DNA from: an uncultured Ruminococcus sp.
GTDB taxonomy: Bacteria > Bacillota > Clostridia > Oscillospirales > Ruminococcaceae
NCBI GenBank assembly: GCA_900540005.1
Contig: UQEM01000006.1
Span: forward strand, 1 to 38,983
Length of the DNA: 38,983 bases
Direction: 5' to 3'
Shown: positions 13,779 through 22,972 of the stretch, piece after piece
How the letters are laid out: the number at the start of each line of letters is the position of its first letter
Position numbering within the stretch: the stretch's first letter is position 1
Notes under the pieces: generated by a model
Databases searched by the model: none
The model's input: only the letters and a program-made list of their open reading frames with translations
What the model was told of the DNA's origin: nothing
Position numbers and translations under genes: made by a program

Positions 13779-16316
13779 TCAGCCCTTAGCCTCATACCAC
13801 GAGTCACCCGTGTGAACGTCCACGGTCAGCGGAACTTTCATTTCGCATACATTCTGCATTTCCTCTTTGAGTATCGCCGCCGCCTTTTCAGCGCACGAGC
13901 GGTCAGCCTCGATGAGCAGTTCGTCGTGAACCTGTAAGATAAGCTTAGCATCAAGACCTTCGGCTTTCAGCCGGCGGTAAACGTTTATCATTGCTATCTT
14001 GATGAGGTCTGCGGCAGTGCCCTGAACAGGAGTGTTCATGGCGATCCTTTTGCCTGCCGCCTGCAAGACCTTGTTGGAGGAGAGAAGTTCGGGAATGCGT
14101 CTCCTGCGGCCGAACATCGTGGTAACGTAGCCCTCCTTAATGGCATTGCTTACGGTAGATTCCATAAAGCTGTTTACCTTGGGGTATTTTTTGAGATAGT
14201 CGGCAATGTATTTTTTCGCCTGCGCAACGCTCGTGCCGATATCCTTTGAGAGCGAGAATGCTCCGATACCGTAGATAATGCCGAAGTTTACGGCTTTTGC
14301 GGCGCTTCTCATCTCGGGAGTGACCATAACGGGCGGCATATCAAAAACCTGCGCGGCTGTCGAAGTGTGGATATCTTCGCCCGAAGTGAACGCCTCTATC
14401 ATGTTGCTGTCGCCGCATAGATGCGCCATAACACGCAGCTCGATCTGGCTGTAGTCCGCGTCAACGAGCGTTTTTCCCTCAGCGGCAACGAAAAATTTTC
14501 TCATCTGTGAGCCAAGTTCCGTGCGGACGGGAATGTTCTGCATATTCGGCTCGGTGGAGGAAATTCTGCCTGTCTGCGTTTCGGTCTGCCTGAACCATGT
14601 GTGTATGCGTCCGTCCGGAGCAATTTTGTCAAGAAGTCCGACAACGTAGGTTGAGCTGAGTTTGGTGTATCGGCGGTATTTAAGGACATTATCCACAATG
14701 GGCGACTGACTTCTGAGTTCCTCAAGAACGTCAGCGTTGGTGGAGTAACCCGTTTTTGTTTTCTTTTTTGCAGGGAGACCAAGTTCCTCAAAAAGAACCG
14801 TTCCGAGCTGTTTAGGCGAGGAAATGTTAAACTCATGACCCGCATCGTCATATATCATCTGCTGGGTTTCCTCTATCATTTCGCTGAGGTAAGTGCCGAA
14901 TTCCTCAACGCCCTGCTTGTTTATCTTAACTCCTGTATCCTCCATTGAGGCAAGAACTTCGGTAAGCGGCAGTTCGATATTTTCAAGCAGAGAGGTCATG
15001 CCCTCGCTCTCAACAGCCGCGCGGAGTTTCACGAAAAGCCCCTTCATAGAAACAAGGTCGGCATTCTCGCCGTGCTCGGAGTAGTAGTGCACACCATATT
15101 CCGCACATAGCTTTTCAATGGTGTAATCCGAGGCTGAACTGTTGAGCAGGTAGCCGCAGATAGCCGCATCATTGATCATACCGCGCAGTTCTCTGCCGTG
15201 CGCCATGGCATAGCGATAGTGAGCCTTGGCGTCATCGGTAGATTTTTTGCAGTCCGACTCCATGAACGAGAGTATCAGACTTTCATCATCGGTCGTGAGG
15301 ATATCGCTGCCGCTGTAAACGCTGAGTTTTTCGCCGCTGAAAAGATAACAGCACTCCTTTATCTTACTGAGCGCCTCGGCGGTAAGCTCACCCTGAGTTA
15401 CAGTTATCTCGGCAGTTTCTTCACATTTTTCGGCGGAAACGGCTTTTTCCCCCTCGGACGCGGAAATGTTGAGTTTTTCCAACAGCTTGTACATTTCAAG
15501 ATCTGTGAGCATACGGCTGACAGCAGGTGCATCAGGAGCAGACGGTACATAGCTTTGAATATTGCAGTCAATTGGCACATTACGGATTATTGTCGCGAGC
15601 CATTTGCTCTCTTTTGCCGAATCTGCGCCGTTTGCAAGCTTTGTCTTTACTCCCTTGGTGAGCGTTGAGTCCTCGTACTTAGCATACAGTTCCTCGATCG
15701 TTCCGTATTCCTTGACGAGAGCGGAGGCAGTCTTTTCGCCAATACCGGCAACTCCGGGGATATTGTCGGAGCTGTCGCCCATAAGAGCCTTGAGGTCGAT
15801 AAGGCGAATCGGCTCAAAACCGTAGTCCTCGCGGAAACGCTCGGGCGTATAGTGTATGGTTTCTCGGTTTGTGGCAAGGAGCACGGTGACTTTTTCGTCA
15901 ACGAGCTGTAGACTGTCGCGGTCTCCCGTCAGGACAAAGCACTCGCTGCCGCTGTCAATGCAGCTCTGCGCGAGAGTTCCGAGAATGTCATCTGCCTCAT
16001 AGCCTGCGCACTCAATGATTTTTATGCCCATAAGCGTGAGGAGTTCCTTTACACGCGGCAGCTGCTCGGCGAGTTCTGGCGGCATACCCTTGCGGTTGGC
16101 TTTGTAGTAAGCAGCCGCTTTGTGGCGGAACGTAGGCTCTTTAAGGTCGAAAGCCACCGCTACTGCGTCAGGTTTTACGTCCGAGAAATTTTTCATGTAT
16201 ATGTTCATAAAGCCGAAAATGGCGTTGGTGAACTGACCTTTTTTGTTCGACAGCAGCTTTATACCGTAGAATGCGCGGTTAATAATGCTGTTTCCGTCTA
16301 TAGCAAGAAGTTTCAT
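13779..16316 (-). CDS. polA: DNA polymerase I
   Basis: The 845-residue enzyme has an N-terminal 5'-3' exonuclease/FEN domain (about 1-290; GDRDSLQLV and GDSSDNIPGVAGIGEKTA). The middle domain (about 300-460) corresponds to the 3'-5' exonuclease; the DEDD proofreading residues are not recognisable, as in Bacillus-type Pol I, so proofreading is probably lost. The C-terminal polymerase domain has motif A DADYSQIELRVMAHL (about 618-632), the O-helix KAVNFGIIYG, and motif C QVHDELLIE (about 793-801). The start at 16316 is chosen because GGAGGT lies 5 bases upstream. It heads the polA-rimI-tsaD-DUF6472 operon. Confidence 0.97.
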   Translation of the reverse strand: MKLLAIDGNSIINRAFYGIKLLSNKKGQFTNAIFGFMNIYMKNFSDVKPDAVAVAFDLKEPTFRHKAAAYYKANRKGMPPELAEQLPRVKELLTLMGIKIIECAGYEADDILGTLAQSCIDSGSECFVLTGDRDSLQLVDEKVTVLLATNRETIHYTPERFREDYGFEPIRLIDLKALMGDSSDNIPGVAGIGEKTASALVKEYGTIEELYAKYEDSTLTKGVKTKLANGADSAKESKWLATIIRNVPIDCNIQSYVPSAPDAPAVSRMLTDLEMYKLLEKLNISASEGEKAVSAEKCEETAEITVTQGELTAEALSKIKECCYLFSGEKLSVYSGSDILTTDDESLILSFMESDCKKSTDDAKAHYRYAMAHGRELRGMINDAAICGYLLNSSASDYTIEKLCAEYGVHYYSEHGENADLVSMKGLFVKLRAAVESEGMTSLLENIELPLTEVLASMEDTGVKINKQGVEEFGTYLSEMIEETQQMIYDDAGHEFNISSPKQLGTVLFEELGLPAKKKTKTGYSTNADVLEELRSQSPIVDNVLKYRRYTKLSSTYVVGLLDKIAPDGRIHTWFRQTETQTGRISSTEPNMQNIPVRTELGSQMRKFFVAAEGKTLVDADYSQIELRVMAHLCGDSNMIEAFTSGEDIHTSTAAQVFDMPPVMVTPEMRSAAKAVNFGIIYGIGAFSLSKDIGTSVAQAKKYIADYLKKYPKVNSFMESTVSNAIKEGYVTTMFGRRRRIPELLSSNKVLQAAGKRIAMNTPVQGTAADLIKIAMINVYRRLKAEGLDAKLILQVHDELLIEADRSCAEKAAAILKEEMQNVCEMKVPLTVDVHTGDSWYEAKG

Positions 16317-16427
16317 ATTGACCTCCACAACTTACAGCAATACAACAAAATGATGTAGCTGATCTGACGAGCTGAATCGCATTATTTTGCCGCATTGCTA
16401 TAGTTTCCGAAATGGATATTATAATTT

Positions 16428-16456
16428 ATTATACCACAGACGAGTGAAAATAGCAA
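16428..16456 (-). promoter_or_regulatory. Promoter of the polA operon
   Basis: On the minus strand, TTGCTA (16456-16451), a 17-bp spacer and TATAAT (16433-16428) with TGTGG before it. The leader to polA is about 105 nt. The promoter abuts the terminator of the GH31 gene, so the two units are insulated. Confidence 0.7.
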
Positions 16457-16457
16457 C

Positions 16458-16499
16458 AAAAAAACATAAGCCCCGATGAGTTTTACACCGAGGCTTATG
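16458..16499 (-). terminator. Terminator of the GH31 gene
   Basis: The stem CATAAGCCTCGG / CGGGGCTTATG region (16465-16499) is followed on the minus strand by seven T residues (16464-16458), a classical rho-independent terminator 12 bp past the GH31 stop. Confidence 0.9.
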
Positions 16500-16510
16500 A
16501 TATTCTGATC

Positions 16511-18826
16511 TTACTTTGTGATTATGCTGAGTCCCTGAGCACTTTCGACTGTGTAGGGCTTGTCTGTGCCGGAAACTGTAACAGTGATGGTATCTCCGCT
16601 GCGTACAGCACTGATGCTTGCTGCGAGTTCAGCGTCCTTGGTGTATACCTCAGTCTCAGCAGTCTTTCCGTCCTCAAGACCGTAGATAACTATCTTCATG
16701 TTGTCAGCGTAGTCATACTCTGCCTTGTTCTTGAAATCGCCGAATACGATCATCGAATTGGGCTTAGCGTAGAGCGGCATACCGAAGTAATCGTACTTCT
16801 TGGTGTACCAGTTTCCGCCGCTGAGCTGCTCGCCGGTCTGGATGTCTGTCCATGTTCCGCCTGTCGGGAGGTAGAAGTCGCAGATACCGTCCTCGTTGAA
16901 TACGGGAGCAACGAGCAGGCTGTCGCCGAGCATATACTGTGTGTCTACCGTAAGAGCTGCGCGGTCGTATGAATAATCAATGACCATTGCTCTCATCATC
17001 GGAACACCTGTCTTGTGGGTGTGAACAGCATTTGCAAAGAGGTAAGGCATGAGTCTGCCCTTGAGCTTTACGAAGTGACGTGAAACGTCGCAGCTCTCCT
17101 CGTCGAAGTTCCACGGAACGCGGTAGGAGCTGTTGCCGTGATAGCGCGAGTGAGTTGACATGAGACCGAAAGCTGTCCAGCGCTTGTAGAGGTCGGGTGT
17201 TCCGGTCGCCTCAAAGCCGCTGATATCGTGCGAGAAGAAACCGAATCCCGAGAGACACAGTGAAAGTCCGCCGCGGAGGGTTTCCCACATTGATTCGTAG
17301 TTTGAGAAGCAGTCACCGCCCCAATGTACGGGGAACTGCTGACCGCCGACAGTTGCCGAACGCGCGAACAGGCAGGCATTGTTTATGCCCTTGACTTCCT
17401 GAAGAGCCTCGAAAACGGTCTTATTGTAGAGGTAGGTGTAGTAGTTGTGCATCTTGTACGGGTCAGAGCCGTCATAGTACATAACATCGGTGGGGATACG
17501 CTCGCCGAAGTCTGTCTTGATAGCGTCAACGCCAAGCTCAGCGAGTCCCTTTATCTTTGAAGCGAACCACTCGCGTGCGCCGGGATTTGTGAAGTCGATG
17601 ATAGCCATGCCAGGCTGCCACATATCGCACTGGAAAACAGAGCCGTCCTTGTTTTTGATGAAGTAGCCTTTTTCTGCGAGTTCCTTGAAAACAGGAGCGC
17701 GCTGTCCGACATAGGAGTTTATCCATACGCAGACCTTAAGACCTTTTTCCTTGAGGCGTGAGATGAAGCCCTTCGGGTCGGGGAACATTCTCTTGTCCCA
17801 CTCAAAGCTGCACCACTCGAATTCCTTCATCCAGAAGCAGTCGAAGTGGAAAACGTCAAGCGGTATATCGCGGCGCTCCATTTCGTCAATGAACGAGCTT
17901 ACAGTCTCCTCATCATAGCTTGTGGTGAAAGAGGTTGAAAGCCACAGACCGAAAGAGTAAGCAGGCGGGAGAGCAGGCTTGCCCGTTAAGTCAGTGTATG
18001 TGGTGAGGACATCTGCAACAGTTTCGCCGCCGAAAACGAAGTATTCAAGGCGCTGACCCTGAACGGAGAAAGCGACCTTTGAAACTGTTTCGCTTGCAAC
18101 TTCAAAGGTAACGTTCTCGGGGTGGTTTACGAAAACGCCGTAGCTGCGTGATGAAACGTAGAATGGGATAGACTTGTAGGACTGCTCCGAGCAGGTGCCG
18201 CCGTCATTGTTCCAAACGTCAACGGTCTGACCGTTTTTAACAAATGTTGAGAACTTCTCGCCGAATCCGTAGATGTACTCGCCGACAGAGATGTTGAGCA
18301 TTTCGCGTATGAACGAATTGTCACCGTTGTCGCACTTTGCAAAGAAACGCGAACCTGTTTCGGCTGTTCTCTGGTTATTTGCGAACCACTCTTCCTTTTC
18401 GATGAGGGAAGTAGTTCTCCAGCCTGACTTTGTGAGAAGTCTGTCGCCGTACCAGTAGGAAACGTCCCAGCCGCTCTTTCCGCCGCCGATCTTAACCTTG
18501 GTCTTGCCGGAGATAAGCTCGTATCCGCCGTTTTCAAGCTTGTTGATAACGGGCTTGAAAGACACGTCCTCGTTGAGACCGAAAGCAGGAGCCTTTTTAA
18601 GAGACTCGGAGTAATGCTCGACAGTCACCTTGATGCTGTCCTTGAGGGTAGAGGTGAAGCGCACGGTTATCATCGGGCCGCCGAGAGTCATGCCGCGGTT
18701 TGCGATCCACTGGTTTGTTGCGTATACGGTTATCGAGTTTTCGTCCGCCTCGATCTCGTACATCTGCGTAGCGTAGTTAACATTGTAGCCCGGCTTGTTG
18801 AGCCAGAATCCGTCTGAGATTTTCAT
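16511..18826 (-). CDS. yicI: GH31 alpha-xylosidase (YicI-like)
   Basis: The 771-residue protein matches E. coli YicI (772 residues) in length and motifs. Catalytic nucleophile Asp439 lies in KTDFGERIP and the acid/base Asp505 in HWGGDC. The 66-residue spacing equals that of Asp416/Asp482 in YicI, so all numbering is shifted by +23. It should release alpha-xylose from isoprimeverose or xyloglucan oligosaccharides in the cytoplasm, as there is no signal peptide. The start has GGAG at the correct distance. It is divergent from an AraC regulator that likely controls it. This fits a plant-cell-wall degrader using xyloglucan fragments released by its cellulosome. Confidence 0.92.
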   Translation of the reverse strand: MKISDGFWLNKPGYNVNYATQMYEIEADENSITVYATNQWIANRGMTLGGPMITVRFTSTLKDSIKVTVEHYSESLKKAPAFGLNEDVSFKPVINKLENGGYELISGKTKVKIGGGKSGWDVSYWYGDRLLTKSGWRTTSLIEKEEWFANNQRTAETGSRFFAKCDNGDNSFIREMLNISVGEYIYGFGEKFSTFVKNGQTVDVWNNDGGTCSEQSYKSIPFYVSSRSYGVFVNHPENVTFEVASETVSKVAFSVQGQRLEYFVFGGETVADVLTTYTDLTGKPALPPAYSFGLWLSTSFTTSYDEETVSSFIDEMERRDIPLDVFHFDCFWMKEFEWCSFEWDKRMFPDPKGFISRLKEKGLKVCVWINSYVGQRAPVFKELAEKGYFIKNKDGSVFQCDMWQPGMAIIDFTNPGAREWFASKIKGLAELGVDAIKTDFGERIPTDVMYYDGSDPYKMHNYYTYLYNKTVFEALQEVKGINNACLFARSATVGGQQFPVHWGGDCFSNYESMWETLRGGLSLCLSGFGFFSHDISGFEATGTPDLYKRWTAFGLMSTHSRYHGNSSYRVPWNFDEESCDVSRHFVKLKGRLMPYLFANAVHTHKTGVPMMRAMVIDYSYDRAALTVDTQYMLGDSLLVAPVFNEDGICDFYLPTGGTWTDIQTGEQLSGGNWYTKKYDYFGMPLYAKPNSMIVFGDFKNKAEYDYADNMKIVIYGLEDGKTAETEVYTKDAELAASISAVRSGDTITVTVSGTDKPYTVESAQGLSIITK

Positions 18827-18888
18827 AAGATTAACTCCTTTTCATAAGAACCGTTATCACAGGCGCATTTTGCCCTTGAACATTGGTA

Positions 18889-18964
18889 CTCAAATTTTTT
18901 GAGGGAAAAATATTTTGCGGAACTTATTTCCGCACTTGATTGTCAATCAATACTATGCTATAAT
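18889..18964 (+). promoter_or_regulatory. Divergent GH31/araC control region with palindromes
   Basis: The araC promoter is TTGATT (18936-18941), a 17-bp spacer and TATAAT (18959-18964). The perfect 15-bp palindrome TTGATTGTCAATCAA (18936-18950) covers its -35 and is a candidate autoregulatory operator. A second dyad CTCAAA-TTT-TTTGAG (18889-18903) lies between the two genes. No consensus promoter is visible for GH31, consistent with a need for activation. AraC proteins usually bind direct repeats, so the palindrome may belong to another regulator. Confidence 0.65.
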
Positions 18965-19040
18965 AATAACATCAAGTATGGCGGTTTTCTATCAGTATAT
19001 GGGCGAAAACTATAAAAATAATGCCAAAAGGAGCTGCAAA

Positions 19041-19961
19041 ATGGACAAACCTGCATTCGGAAGCGACCCGTCGGGCGGCAAAGACCGCTACAGAGAGGCT
19101 GCTATCCACGGAACACCGCAGTTTCCCATGCGGATATACGAGAATAATTTCGACTGGTACGCCGACAATATCATCGACTGGCACTGGCACCCCGAGATAG
19201 AAATAGCCGTAGTTCTTTCGGGACGGGTGATGTGCTGCTTCAATGACGCTGCGGTGGAAGCCGGCGAGGGCGAGGGATTTTTTCTCAACTCAAACACAAT
19301 GCACATGGAGCGTCCGCTGGAGGGCGGAGAAAAGCCGATAATGAACACCGTCTGCTTTATGCCCGAATTTGTGGGAGACTGCGGCGGAGACCTTATCTAC
19401 CGCAGATATGTAGCTCCTATCGTGACGGACGTATCACTCAGGGGAATGAAACTCTCGGAGCAAGTGCCGTGGCAGGGCGCTGTCCTTGAGGCAGTGAGGG
19501 AACTGTATCTTCTCTCGGAGAAAAAAGAGCGCGGCTATGAGCTGAAATGCCGCAATATTGTCGGTGAGCTGTGGTATCAGCTTGCGGTCAACCTCAGAAA
19601 CGGTGCGGACGAAGCTCCGCAGACCGCCGAAAAAGGACTCAGTGAAAAGCGGCTGAAAAAAATGCTGTCGTATATCCACGAGAACTACATGAGCGATCTC
19701 TCGGTGGACGATATAGCGGCATCGGCAAGCATAAGCAAGAGCGAATGTTTCCGCTGTTTCCGCAATATAATCGGTAAAAAGCCTATCGGCTGCCTCAACG
19801 ACTATCGCCTCAAAAAAGCGGCTGAACTTCTCGCGCAGACCGATATGCAGATAACACAGATATGCCTTGCCTGCGGATTCAGCCATATCAGCTATTTCGG
19901 AAAGGTGTTCCGCCAGCAGTACGGCTTATCGCCTAAGCAGTTCCGCGAGCTGAGCACATAG
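19041..19961 (+). CDS. AraC-family transcriptional regulator with cupin sensor
   Basis: The 306-residue protein has an N-terminal cupin/AraC-binding domain (about 35-115, with WHWHPEIEIAVVLSGR) and a C-terminal double helix-turn-helix (about 205-303). The latter has the family block ITQICLACGFSHISYFGKVFRQQYGLSPKQFR split over its last 30 residues. The start at 19041 has AAAGGAG 7 bases upstream; longer frames begin before or at the promoter and are rejected. It is divergent from the GH31 alpha-xylosidase, so it most likely senses a xylose-containing sugar and activates that gene. No terminator separates it from the T-box promoter 19 bp downstream. Confidence 0.9.
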   Translation: MDKPAFGSDPSGGKDRYREAAIHGTPQFPMRIYENNFDWYADNIIDWHWHPEIEIAVVLSGRVMCCFNDAAVEAGEGEGFFLNSNTMHMERPLEGGEKPIMNTVCFMPEFVGDCGGDLIYRRYVAPIVTDVSLRGMKLSEQVPWQGAVLEAVRELYLLSEKKERGYELKCRNIVGELWYQLAVNLRNGADEAPQTAEKGLSEKRLKKMLSYIHENYMSDLSVDDIAASASISKSECFRCFRNIIGKKPIGCLNDYRLKKAAELLAQTDMQITQICLACGFSHISYFGKVFRQQYGLSPKQFRELST

Positions 19962-19980
19962 CGAAAATCTGAAATTTCCC

Positions 19981-20009
19981 TTGACAAACGCGGATTTGAA
20001 TGATATAAT
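19981..20009 (+). promoter_or_regulatory. Consensus promoter of the asnS T-box transcript
   Basis: TTGACA (19981-19986), a 17-bp spacer and TATAAT (20004-20009), extended by TG at 20001. Confidence 0.93.
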
Positions 20010-20015
20010 ATGTAC

Positions 20016-20265
20016 ATAAAATGCAAGGACGGAGAGAAGTAACACGGAAATTCGTTTTCAGAGAGCGCGGATAAGGTGAGAGCCGCGTATCAGAGTTCGT
20101 GCGAATAACACTCCCGAGCAGCAAACCGAAAAGCTTTCGCGCTCAGTAGGGACGCCGTATTCTGCACGTTACAGCAGACAAGAGTGACTGCAAAATGCGG
20201 TAATTCAGGTGGTACCACGGAAGTATTTCATGCTCTCGTCCTGTATCGGGACGGGGGCTTTTCTT
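20016..20265 (+). promoter_or_regulatory. T-box leader, asparagine specific
   Basis: The T-box sequence AATTCAGGTGGTACCACGG (20202-20220) is present, followed by the terminator stem. Stem I is visible: lower arms GGAG / CTCC, then a specifier loop with AGTAA on the 5' side (about 20038-20042) and AATAACA on the 3' side, closed by CACGGAA / TTCGTG. The codon AAC (20107-20109) followed by A is the expected specifier for tRNA-Asn, matching the downstream asnS and asnA genes. Uncharged tRNA-Asn should pair with the T-box bulge and prevent termination. Confidence 0.93.
20231..20264 (+). terminator. T-box regulated terminator
   Basis: The stem GCTCTCGTCC / GGGACGGGGGC, loop about TGTATC, is followed by TTTTCTTATTT. 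It is the default OFF structure of the T-box leader, placed 40 bp before the asnS start. Confidence 0.88.
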
Positions 20266-20304
20266 ATTTCGTCCTGAAAATTATTCTTGAAAGGAAATTT
20301 TGTT

Positions 20305-21675
20305 ATGAAGCACATTGATGTCAAGGAGATAATAAGCTCCAAGGATTATGTAGGCAGAGAAGTCACTGTATGCGGTTGGGTAAGAACCTCGCGCAACTCC
20401 AAGAGCGTTGCGTTTGTTGAGCTCAATGACGGAACTTCACTCAAAAATATTCAGGTAGTAGTTGAAAAGGGCGATACTGATTATAAAGAACCCCGTGTGG
20501 GTATGTCCCTGAAAGTGACAGGTACAGTCACAGAGGGCAGAAACAACACCGTTGAGATCAATACCGCTCCCGACGGGATCACAGTTCTCGGCGAGTGTCC
20601 GCAGGACTATCCCCTCCAGAAAAAAGGTCATACACTCGAATTTCTCCGTTCAATGCCCCACCTCAGAGGCAGAACGAACACCTTTAACGCAGTATGGCGC
20701 GTGCGTTCAGTCCTTGCAGCGTCTCTGCACGAGTTCTTCCAGAAGAACAACTATGTTTACGTAAACACTCCGCTCATCACCGGAAGTGACTGCGAGGGAG
20801 CAGGAGAGATGTTTCAGGTAACAACAAACGGCTATACGACCGAGTTCAAGAGCGAGGAAGAATACTACGCAAACGATTTCTTCGGCAAGAGAGCAGGTCT
20901 TTCCGTTTCGGGACAGCTTGAGGGCGAGGTTGCCGCTATGGCAATGGGCAAGATATACACATTCGGCCCGAGCTTCCGCGCTGAGAACAGCAATACTCCC
21001 AAGCACCTTGCTGAGTTCTGGCATATCGAGCCGGAGGTAGCTTTCGCTGAACTGGACGATGTTATCGAGATAGCCGAGGATATGCTCAAGTACGTTATCG
21101 GCAAGCTTCTTGAAAAGTGCCCCGATGAAGTTGCTTTCTTTGACGCTCATTTTGAAAAGGGTCTCAGAGCACGCCTTGAGGAACTTATCTCCCACGACTT
21201 TGCAAGAGTGACCTATACCGAGGCTATCAAGCTCCTTCAGGAGTCGGGCGAAAAGTTCGTTTATCCTGTAGAGTGGGGCTGCGACCTCCAGACCGAGCAC
21301 GAGCGCTACATCTCTGAAAAGGTGTTCAAGAAGGCTGTTTTCGTAACAGACTACCCCAAGGAGATCAAGTCTTTCTATATGAAGCAGAATCCTGACGGCA
21401 AGACAGTTGCGGCTGTTGACCTCCTCGTTCCCGGCGTTGGCGAGATCATCGGCGGAAGTGAGCGTGAGGCTGACTATGATAAGCTCATTGCAGCTATGAA
21501 GGAGAGAGAGATGAACCTCGACCTCTATTCGGATTACCTCGACCTGCGCAAGTACGGTTCCGTACCGCACGGCGGATTTGGTCTCGGCTTCGAGAGACTT
21601 ATAATGTACACGACAGGTATGTCAAATATCCGCGACGTTATCCTCTATCCGAGAACTGTCGGCTCTATCAGATGA
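20305..21675 (+). CDS. asnS: Asparaginyl-tRNA synthetase
   Basis: The 456-residue class IIb synthetase has an N-terminal OB-fold anticodon domain (about 15-110; VTVCGWVRTSRNSKSVAFVELNDG). The C-terminal catalytic domain contains motif 2 (FRAENSNTPKHLAEFWHIEPE) and the terminal motif 3 (GGFGLGFERLIMY). It charges tRNA-Asn. The start at 20305 is used because GAAAGGA precedes it; an upstream in-frame TTG at 20287 would overlap that site. It is the first gene after the Asn T-box and is co-regulated with asnA, so asparagine starvation raises both charging and synthesis. Confidence 0.97.
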   Translation: MKHIDVKEIISSKDYVGREVTVCGWVRTSRNSKSVAFVELNDGTSLKNIQVVVEKGDTDYKEPRVGMSLKVTGTVTEGRNNTVEINTAPDGITVLGECPQDYPLQKKGHTLEFLRSMPHLRGRTNTFNAVWRVRSVLAASLHEFFQKNNYVYVNTPLITGSDCEGAGEMFQVTTNGYTTEFKSEEEYYANDFFGKRAGLSVSGQLEGEVAAMAMGKIYTFGPSFRAENSNTPKHLAEFWHIEPEVAFAELDDVIEIAEDMLKYVIGKLLEKCPDEVAFFDAHFEKGLRARLEELISHDFARVTYTEAIKLLQESGEKFVYPVEWGCDLQTEHERYISEKVFKKAVFVTDYPKEIKSFYMKQNPDGKTVAAVDLLVPGVGEIIGGSEREADYDKLIAAMKEREMNLDLYSDYLDLRKYGSVPHGGFGLGFERLIMYTTGMSNIRDVILYPRTVGSIR

Positions 21676-21684
21676 TCGATACCT

Positions 21685-21705
21685 GCGGAAGTAGTTTCCG
21701 CTTTT
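21685..21705 (+). terminator. Weak hairpin with short T run in asnS-asnA gap
   Basis: GCGGAA / TTCCGC (6 bp, loop GTAGT) followed by TTTT. It may give partial termination between asnS and asnA. A second stem ACGGCA / TGCCGT lies at 21717-21746. Both are weak. Confidence 0.4.
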
Positions 21706-21776
21706 AAAGCTACAGCACGGCATTCGTCAATGGCGCCGTTTGCCGTTAATATATCAAGTAAAGGAAAGTGATTACC

Positions 21777-22787
21777 ATGTCAAGATCGCTGTATATCCCC
21801 GAGGGCTATAAGTCAGCCCTTACGCTGAGAGAAACTCAGCACGCAATCAAGTACATCAAGGACGTTTTCCAGCAGGCTCTCTCGTTTGCACTTACGCTCG
21901 ACAGAGTTTCCGCACCGCTTATCGTTAAGCAGGGAAGCGGCATTAACGACGACCTCAACGGTGTTGAGCGCAAGGTCGACTTTGACATCAAGGAGATCGA
22001 CTGCCGCGCAGAAGTTGTTCAGTCGCTTGCAAAGTGGAAGAGAATGGCGCTTTACCGTTACGGCTATGAGCCGGGCGAGGGAATCTACACCGACATGAAC
22101 GCTATCCGCCGCGATGACGATACCGACAACACCCACTCGATCTTCGTTGACCAGTGGGACTGGGAAAAGGTCATCACACGCGAGCAGCGCAATGTTGAAT
22201 TCTTAAAAGAGGCTGTAAAGTCTATAGTGAAGGCGGTTTCCTATACCAAGCGCAAGGTCGGTCTGCGCTATCCTGCGATCGCAGGCTCTGTAAATGAGGA
22301 CGTTTTCTTCATCACAACTCAGGAACTCGAAGATATGTATCCCGACAAGACTCCCAAGGAGCGCGAAACGCTCATCACCAAGGAGCACGGCACGGTATTT
22401 ATCATGCAGATCGGCGGAAAACTCGCAAGCGGCGAGAGACACGACGGCAGAGCACCCGATTACGACGACTGGTCGCTCAACGGTGATATCTTCGTCTGGG
22501 ACGAAGTTCTCGGAAAGGGCTTGGAAATCTCCTCAATGGGTATCCGCGTTGACGAAAATTCGCTGAGATCTCAGCTTGCCGAGTGCAATGCAGAGGACAG
22601 AATGCAGTATGACTACCATAAAATGATAGCAAACGGAACACTTCCGCTTACTATCGGCGGAGGCATAGGTCAGTCAAGACTTTGTATGTTCCTGCTTGAA
22701 AAGGCACATATCGGCGAGGTCCAGTCCTCTATCTGGTCTGATGAAATGATCGAAAAGTGCGCGGCAAACGGAATAACTCTCCTTTAA
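21777..22787 (+). CDS. asnA: Aspartate-ammonia ligase (asparagine synthetase A)
   Basis: The 336-residue protein is a full-length AsnA, which makes asparagine from aspartate, ammonia and ATP and is structurally related to class II aminoacyl-tRNA synthetases. Visible family blocks are SAPLIVKQGSGINDDLNG (about 46-63), KRMALYRYGYEPGEGIYTDMNAIRRDD (about 89-115, split) and a C-terminal LTIGGGIGQSRLCMFLL. The ATG at 21777 has AAAGGAAAG upstream; an upstream GTG at 21768 overlaps that site and is rejected. It lies about 100 bp after asnS, within the T-box transcript, and ends at a strong terminator. Confidence 0.96.
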   Translation: MSRSLYIPEGYKSALTLRETQHAIKYIKDVFQQALSFALTLDRVSAPLIVKQGSGINDDLNGVERKVDFDIKEIDCRAEVVQSLAKWKRMALYRYGYEPGEGIYTDMNAIRRDDDTDNTHSIFVDQWDWEKVITREQRNVEFLKEAVKSIVKAVSYTKRKVGLRYPAIAGSVNEDVFFITTQELEDMYPDKTPKERETLITKEHGTVFIMQIGGKLASGERHDGRAPDYDDWSLNGDIFVWDEVLGKGLEISSMGIRVDENSLRSQLAECNAEDRMQYDYHKMIANGTLPLTIGGGIGQSRLCMFLLEKAHIGEVQSSIWSDEMIEKCAANGITLL

Positions 22788-22798
22788 TAGGGAAAACT

Positions 22799-22828
22799 AA
22801 GGACTCACGCTTATCGTGAGTCCTTTTG
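22799..22828 (+). terminator. Terminator of the asnS-asnA operon
   Basis: An 11-bp perfect stem AAGGACTCACG / CGTGAGTCCTT with a 5-nt loop, then TTTTG. Confidence 0.92.
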
Positions 22829-22895
22829 TGTAATGTAGACAAAATGCGTTTTAGCGATTTAAAGCTTTTTGTCTGCAAATCGGTGAAGTGAGCCA

Positions 22896-22924
22896 TTGAC
22901 ATATACCTATCTGTGTGCTATAAT
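22896..22924 (+). promoter_or_regulatory. Promoter of the aroC operon
   Basis: TTGACA (22896-22901), a 17-bp spacer and TATAAT (22919-22924). The leader is only about 40 nt, with no visible attenuator or T-box. Confidence 0.92.
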
Positions 22925-22972
22925 TAATATACAATCTATCAGCCGCACCTGCGGTGACAGAGGAGATATTAC

